Shown here one piece after another: positions 6,581-9,439 of a DNA stretch of 9,439 nucleotides (the stretch's first letter is position 1; each line of letters starts with the position of its first letter). Made by a program: the position numbers and the translations under genes. The notes beneath the pieces were generated by a model. The model was not told the origin of the DNA, did not search any database, and saw only the letters and a program-made list of their open reading frames with translations. The stretch comes from DATAYF01 sp036272735 (GTDB taxonomy: Bacteria; Chloroflexota; Ktedonobacteria; Ktedonobacterales; Ktedonobacteraceae): the NCBI GenBank assembly GCA_036272735.1, contig DATAYF010000527.1, positions 1-9,439 on the forward strand, given 5' to 3'.

Positions 6581-6605
6581 TGCCTGTAGACGGTATCTAC
6601 AGGTA
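6581..6605 (+). repeat. Hairpin between rplY and the glycosyltransferase gene
   Basis: CCTGTAGA (6583-6590) and TCTACAGG (6596-6603) form a perfect 8-bp inverted repeat with a CGGTA loop, extendable by a G-T and a T-A pair to 6581-6605. It sits 30 nt after the rplY stop and 35 nt before the next start. No T-run follows (the next bases are ATGCGC), so it is a poor intrinsic terminator. It may be a processing or stabilising stem in a shared mRNA. It lacks the tip sequence of the long palindromes found further right. Confidence 0.55.
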
Positions 6606-6639
6606 ATGCGCACATTAGCTGGAAAAGAGAGCGATATCT

Positions 6640-7941
6640 ATGCGTATCATGATCGTGACCGATCAATATCCACCGATGATTGGTGGCGTACCGACGGCTA
6701 CGCATGGCCTGGCCGTAGATTTTGCCGCGCGTGGGCATCAAGTATGGGTCATCGCCACAGGCTACAACGCTCGCGACATCAAACGGGTCGAGGACAACGT
6801 GCATGTGTATCGCTTCTCTTCTTTCGAATGGCCCACTTACAAAGAGCTACGCATTCCTTTCCTGCCGTTTGCGCCTATTCGCAATTTGATTAAACGCAGC
6901 GATCCCGATATTATTCATATTCATTCTCCAGTGGTGTTGGGGAATATTGCACAGATTCTGGCGGGCGGCTTGCGCAAACCGGTCATCGCAACGAATCACT
7001 ACTTGCCCATCAATATGGGGCGCGCGCTCTCTTCTGATCCCATCCTGAGCAAGCCTTTTAGCGATATCACCTATTCGTACCTGGTGTACTTTTGTAACCG
7101 TTGTGAATATGTGACCGCTCCTACAAAGACCGCGTTAGATTTGCTATACACGCATGGATTGCGTGCTCCAGCCAAGCCGATTTCTAACGGCATCGATATC
7201 AAGTTGTACACGCCCGGCCCGCGTCAGCCCGCAATTCTCACGCGTTTCCATCTGCCGACCGATTGCCCCATTATTCTGCATGTCAATCGTTTGAGCGAAG
7301 AGAAACGCATCAATGTGCTGTTAGACGCGGTGCCTCGATTGCAACATAAAACGCATGTTGCACTCGTCAGTACGGGCCCTGCTGAGGCGGAGCTACGCGC
7401 TCAGGTGGCTCGCTTGCATATCGAGGAGAGGGTAAGTTTTCTCGGCTACGTACGCGACGATGATTTATTAGCACTGCGCCGTTCATCGGACCTGTTTGCT
7501 ATTCCTTCGGAGGCTGATTTGCAGAGCCTGGCGACGATGGAGGCGATGGCCTGTGGCCTGCCCGTCGTGGCCGCGAACTCGTATGCACTACCCGAACTGG
7601 TGCATCACGAGGAGAACGGCTTTCTGTTCCAACCCAGCGATAGCGCTGAAATGGCTCACTACCTCGATCTATTGCTGGCGGATGCCGATTTGCGTGCCCG
7701 TATGGGAGCCGAGAGCATCAACATCGTGGCGCAGCATGATCGTACGCATGTGCTGGACGAGTGGGAGGAACTGTACCATCGCCTGGCAATGGAGTTTAAG
7801 GAGACCAGAGAGCGCCGACAACAACTTCGTCTATTGCGTAAGTACCGCCATATGTCGGCCGAGGAACTACAAACGCTCAAACCCAGTCGCATCAAGCGTA
7901 TTGATACTCGCCGCAAAGGCACGAAATCCAAGCGCAGCTAA
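6640..7941 (+). CDS. Glycosyltransferase family 4 (GT-B), probably glycolipid or envelope glycan synthesis
   Basis: This 433-residue protein has the two Rossmann-like domains of GT-B enzymes. The N-terminal acceptor domain opens with IVTDQYPPMIGGVPTATHGLA (5-25), with the GG loop typical of GT4, and contains DIIHIHSP (90-97). The C-terminal donor domain contains IILHVNRLSEEKRINVLLDA (211-230), VSFLGYV (265-271) and the nucleotide-sugar motif around SEADLQSLATMEAMACGLPVV (290-310). The usual E-x7-E pair is D293-x7-E301 here. The family transfers sugars from nucleotide donors, retaining configuration. Resemblance to diacylglycerol or phosphatidylinositol glycosyltransferases suggests membrane glycolipid work, but the acceptor cannot be read. 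A very basic tail (about 385-433) could aid membrane or nucleic-acid contact. The ribosome-binding site is weak (GAGAG about 10 nt upstream). Two long hairpins follow the stop immediately. Confidence 0.92.
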   Translation: MRIMIVTDQYPPMIGGVPTATHGLAVDFAARGHQVWVIATGYNARDIKRVEDNVHVYRFSSFEWPTYKELRIPFLPFAPIRNLIKRSDPDIIHIHSPVVLGNIAQILAGGLRKPVIATNHYLPINMGRALSSDPILSKPFSDITYSYLVYFCNRCEYVTAPTKTALDLLYTHGLRAPAKPISNGIDIKLYTPGPRQPAILTRFHLPTDCPIILHVNRLSEEKRINVLLDAVPRLQHKTHVALVSTGPAEAELRAQVARLHIEERVSFLGYVRDDDLLALRRSSDLFAIPSEADLQSLATMEAMACGLPVVAANSYALPELVHHEENGFLFQPSDSAEMAHYLDLLLADADLRARMGAESINIVAQHDRTHVLDEWEELYHRLAMEFKETRERRQQLRLLRKYRHMSAEELQTLKPSRIKRIDTRRKGTKSKRS

Positions 7942-7942
7942 T

Positions 7943-7992
7943 ACATAAAGGATTATTAATGGTTTCGCGAAACCATTAATAATCCTTTATGC
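7943..7992. repeat. Palindromic hairpin repeat, copy 1
   Basis: Bases 7944-7991 form a perfect 48-bp palindrome with no spacer, beginning two bases after the glycosyltransferase stop. In the shared 50-nt plan it has outer stem ACATAAA (7943-7949; its outermost A faces a C at 7992), a middle stem of nine bases GGATTATTA (7950-7958), an 18-nt tip ATGGTTTCGCGAAACCAT (7959-7976), and the complementary arm. No T-run follows on either strand, so it does not look like an ordinary intrinsic terminator, although it lies between convergent genes. It could form a cruciform in DNA or a long stem in RNA. Confidence 0.95.
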
Positions 7993-8022
7993 GTCATGAA
8001 AACCTTGCGCAAAAGAACAGTA

Positions 8023-8076
8023 TTACATAGAAATGCGTGTATGGTCTCGGAGGGCCATACACGCATTTCTATGTAA
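8023..8076. repeat. Palindromic hairpin repeat, copy 2
   Basis: Two perfect 22-nt arms (8023-8044 and 8055-8076) flank a 10-nt centre. The 50-nt unit is 8025-8074: outer stem ACATAGA, middle stem AATGCGTGT, tip ATGGTCTCGGAGGGCCAT (8041-8058), then the complementary arm. The tip keeps the ends ATGGT.TCG and CCAT and the length of copies 1 and 3 but is not a perfect palindrome. On the plus strand it can close with U-G, C-G and U-G pairs around a CGGA loop. The minus strand would have A-C mismatches there. It lies 30 nt after copy 1 and 30 nt before the convergent transglycosylase stop. Confidence 0.95.
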
Positions 8077-8105
8077 ATTCTATAAACATTAGTGGCTTGT
8101 TGTGG

Positions 8106-9197
8106 CTAGACACCCAGGATTTTGTAAATATAATTTTGCGTCTCGGCTGGGATGAAGTTCATCCAGTTTGCGCCACCCTGTTGCACTGCGGCATCGACTG
8201 TGCCACCGCCTGCGTTGTATGCAGCCAGTGCTTTCGCGTAGTCGCCGTTGTAGTGGGCATTGAAACTAGCCATATACTGTGCGGCCCCCTTCAAGGCGGC
8301 AATCGGGTCGTAGGGATTGAAGCCGAGCCCGGCCGCTGTGGCTGGCTCAAATTGTGCTATGCCTACAGCCCCTGCTGGCGAGGCCGCGTTGGGATCAAAT
8401 CCGCTCTCCGCCATGATCTGCCTCACGAAAGCGGTTGGTGGAATACCCGCGTCGCTTGCATCCTGCATGGCAATCGCGACGTACTGGCTTGTGGGGAGGG
8501 CTATATTCGGTGGCCCTGCTACCTGTACCTGTGATTGTGTTGATTGCGCTACCTTTGCCTGCTGGTCGCCACCGGTTATCTGTGCGGTAAACGTGCTCCA
8601 GTTTTGCTGCTGGACGTGTACCCAACTTGACAACGATCCGGGGAGTGGTACGCCAGTGTCGGCCTGTGTCAATGGTGAGAGGACGGCCAGCGAGAAGAGC
8701 ATAATCGCCAGCAGCGCACTCCCTATAAGCCCCATGCGCATATGTGGATGTAAGCGTCGCCCAGCATGGGCGCTTCTGCGAGCTTCTGCGAGCCTTTTTT
8801 TCTTGCCAGGAATGACGACCGGCTGCCTGAGCTTTTGCTGTGGGGCCGTCATCGTCGCTTGCAGTGCTGCTACCAGCGATTGCGTCTGTTGTATATTGAG
8901 CGCTCCCGTTACCGGTGTGAGTTGATCTGTCCTCACTACTTGCTGTCCTCCGGTGAACGGTAACTGATCGGTCGGCACTGATCGCGTGTGTAGAAGCGAC
9001 GAGAGTTGATCTGTTTGTCCCGCGTTTTGTGTGGAGGTCTTTTGGGTGGTGAGAACTGGAAAATCCTCTGTCAATACACCATTTGGCAACTGCGTAATGG
9101 GTGGGGGCGTCTCGGTAAAAATATCTGGGTAAAGTTCCCCGGCCAAATCTTTAGCCTTTTCAGGCCGACGTGACCAACGAGAATTGAACTGCGGCAT
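8106..9197 (-). CDS. Membrane-anchored lytic transglycosylase, SLT domain
   Basis: This 363-residue protein has an N-terminal polar region (1-153), one membrane helix at about 154-176 (MRMGLIGSALLAIMLFSLAV) preceded by Arg/Lys/His-rich sequence, a Gln/Ser-rich linker, and a C-terminal transglycosylase SLT (goose-lysozyme-like) domain from about 235. Catalytic Glu is E264 in IMAESGFDPNAASPAGAVGIAQFEP, followed by AYNAGGG (326-332). The fold cleaves peptidoglycan glycan strands to anhydro-muramyl ends. The positive charges before the helix put the N-terminus in the cytoplasm and the enzyme domain outside. The unusually long cytoplasmic part contains three 14-residue repeats, each starting xTDQL (61-74, 75-88, 89-102). 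GAGG six bases before the ATG supports the start at 9197. The gene converges on the glycosyltransferase gene across two hairpins. Confidence 0.92.
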   Translation of the reverse strand: MPQFNSRWSRRPEKAKDLAGELYPDIFTETPPPITQLPNGVLTEDFPVLTTQKTSTQNAGQTDQLSSLLHTRSVPTDQLPFTGGQQVVRTDQLTPVTGALNIQQTQSLVAALQATMTAPQQKLRQPVVIPGKKKRLAEARRSAHAGRRLHPHMRMGLIGSALLAIMLFSLAVLSPLTQADTGVPLPGSLSSWVHVQQQNWSTFTAQITGGDQQAKVAQSTQSQVQVAGPPNIALPTSQYVAIAMQDASDAGIPPTAFVRQIMAESGFDPNAASPAGAVGIAQFEPATAAGLGFNPYDPIAALKGAAQYMASFNAHYNGDYAKALAAYNAGGGTVDAAVQQGGANWMNFIPAETQNYIYKILGV

Positions 9198-9331
9198 ATC
9201 CTACCTCATTACTTTTCTATAGTATTTGCACGTGTCTACTGGTGAGTCTATCTGAATAGACCATGTTGAGTCAATTCTTCGCGCCTGAAGGGGGGTGAAA
9301 AGTAATGTGATTTTCATAAATCTTAACCAGA
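9198..9331. other. Upstream region of the transglycosylase gene with candidate promoter and inverted repeat
   Basis: On the minus strand, TTGACT (9274-9269) is a good -35 hexamer. The best -10 options, 16-17 nt away (GATAGA or ATAGAC, within 9246-9252), are weak. Overlapping this -10 is an inverted repeat, GTCTAT at 9246-9251 and ATAGAC at 9256-9261 with a CTGA spacer, which could be an operator. No coding frame with start signals was found here on the plus strand; an ATG at 9305, after a G-rich run, is followed directly by TGA. Confidence 0.35.
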
Positions 9332-9439
9332 GACAAAACGTTCTCACTGGACAACCGCATACATAAACAGAGCTTTATGGTTTCGCGAAACCATAAAGCT
9401 CTGTTTATGTATGCGGTTGTCCAGTGAGAACGTTTTGTC
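9332..9439. repeat. Palindromic hairpin repeat, copy 3: perfect 108-bp palindrome at the window edge
   Basis: Bases 9332-9385 are the exact reverse complement of 9386-9439, with no spacer or mismatch. The central 50 nt (9361-9410) follow the same plan as the other two copies: outer stem ACATAAA, middle stem CAGAGCTTT, tip ATGGTTTCGCGAAACCAT (9377-9394, identical to copy 1), then the complementary arm. A further 29 nt on each side are also perfectly complementary, unlike copies 1 and 2, which stop at or within two bases of the unit. Because the right arm ends at the last base of the window, the outer 29-nt arms may be real or a fold-back produced by assembly. Confidence 0.9.

Noticed and set aside
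7496..7948. 150-residue rightward open frame overlapping the glycosyltransferase gene
   Set aside because: It is an alternate frame of the GT4 C-terminal domain, with a Trp/Arg/Cys-heavy composition and no start signals.
7996..8076. 26-codon open frame ending exactly at the right end of hairpin copy 2
   Set aside because: It has no Shine-Dalgarno sequence, and most of its length is the palindrome itself, including the TAA formed by the terminal bases. It is more likely a by-product of the repeat.
7943..8076. CRISPR array or integron attC sites
   Set aside because: The repeats are self-complementary with variable stems, not identical direct repeats with unique spacers. They lack attC core sites and extrahelical bases, and no integrase or cas gene is present.
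7944..8076. Classical intrinsic terminators for the convergent genes
   Set aside because: Neither hairpin is followed by a T-run on either strand, and the stems are far longer than usual. A terminator role is kept only as a possibility in the findings.
8037..8534. 165-residue rightward open frame
   Set aside because: It begins inside hairpin copy 2 and runs antisense to the SLT domain. It has no ribosome-binding site and no family resemblance.
8317..8925. 202-residue rightward open frame with many Cys and Ala residues
   Set aside because: It is antisense to the transglycosylase gene, whose SLT motifs and membrane anchor are unmistakable. The Cys-rich composition is what the reverse strand of its codons produces.
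9332..9439. Hairpin telomere or protelomerase target of a linear replicon
   Set aside because: The same core occurs at two internal sites, the surrounding genes are chromosomal housekeeping genes, and no protelomerase is visible. A dispersed repeat plus a contig-edge effect explains it better.

Overview
This window most resembles chromosomal sequence from a Ktedonobacteria-type Chloroflexota. That placement is an inference from the general look of several proteins: the C-terminal end of a TnpB-type transposase, a long TL5/CTC-form ribosomal protein L25, a PolX with a PHP domain, and a membrane-anchored lytic transglycosylase with a long cytoplasmic N-terminus. No marker gene here fixes the taxonomy. 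Base composition looks balanced to mildly GC-rich by eye.

Layout from left to right. The 3' end of an IS605-family tnpB, with a right-end hairpin, enters from the left edge (2-205). It is followed almost at once by rarA (252-1685, +), a replication-fork AAA+ ATPase. The rarA stop codon overlaps that of a leftward pair of half-size chromate transporter genes (2858-2226 and 2194-1682, -). Upstream of these on the same strand is a stand-alone response-regulator receiver protein (3390-2992, -). A divergent region (3391-3551) separates it from a rightward pair: an unrecognised protein with a possible zinc site (3552-4016) and polX (4027-5799), an X-family DNA polymerase joined to a PHP exonuclease domain. 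Next come rplY/ctc (5930-6553, +) and a GT4 glycosyltransferase (6640-7941, +). A lytic transglycosylase (9197-8106, -) converges on the glycosyltransferase.

The most striking content is not protein coding. Three very long, almost perfectly self-complementary elements lie at 7943-7992, 8023-8076 and 9332-9439. They share a 50-nt plan: a conserved outer stem ACATARA, a 9-bp middle stem of unrelated sequence that is fully base-paired in every copy, and a conserved 18-nt tip beginning ATGGTYTCG and ending CCAT. Conserved ends, conserved tip and a variable but perfectly paired middle are what a real hairpin repeat family would show. I do not recognise it as a named family. The third copy extends to a perfect 108-bp palindrome that ends exactly at the window edge, so its outer arms may be a contig-end fold-back artefact.

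Functionally the genes are mostly housekeeping: genome maintenance (rarA, polX), translation (rplY) and envelope work (glycosyltransferase, transglycosylase). Accessory material consists of the transposase remnant, the chromate transporter pair and the hairpin repeats. No defence island, CRISPR array, tRNA or rRNA is visible.
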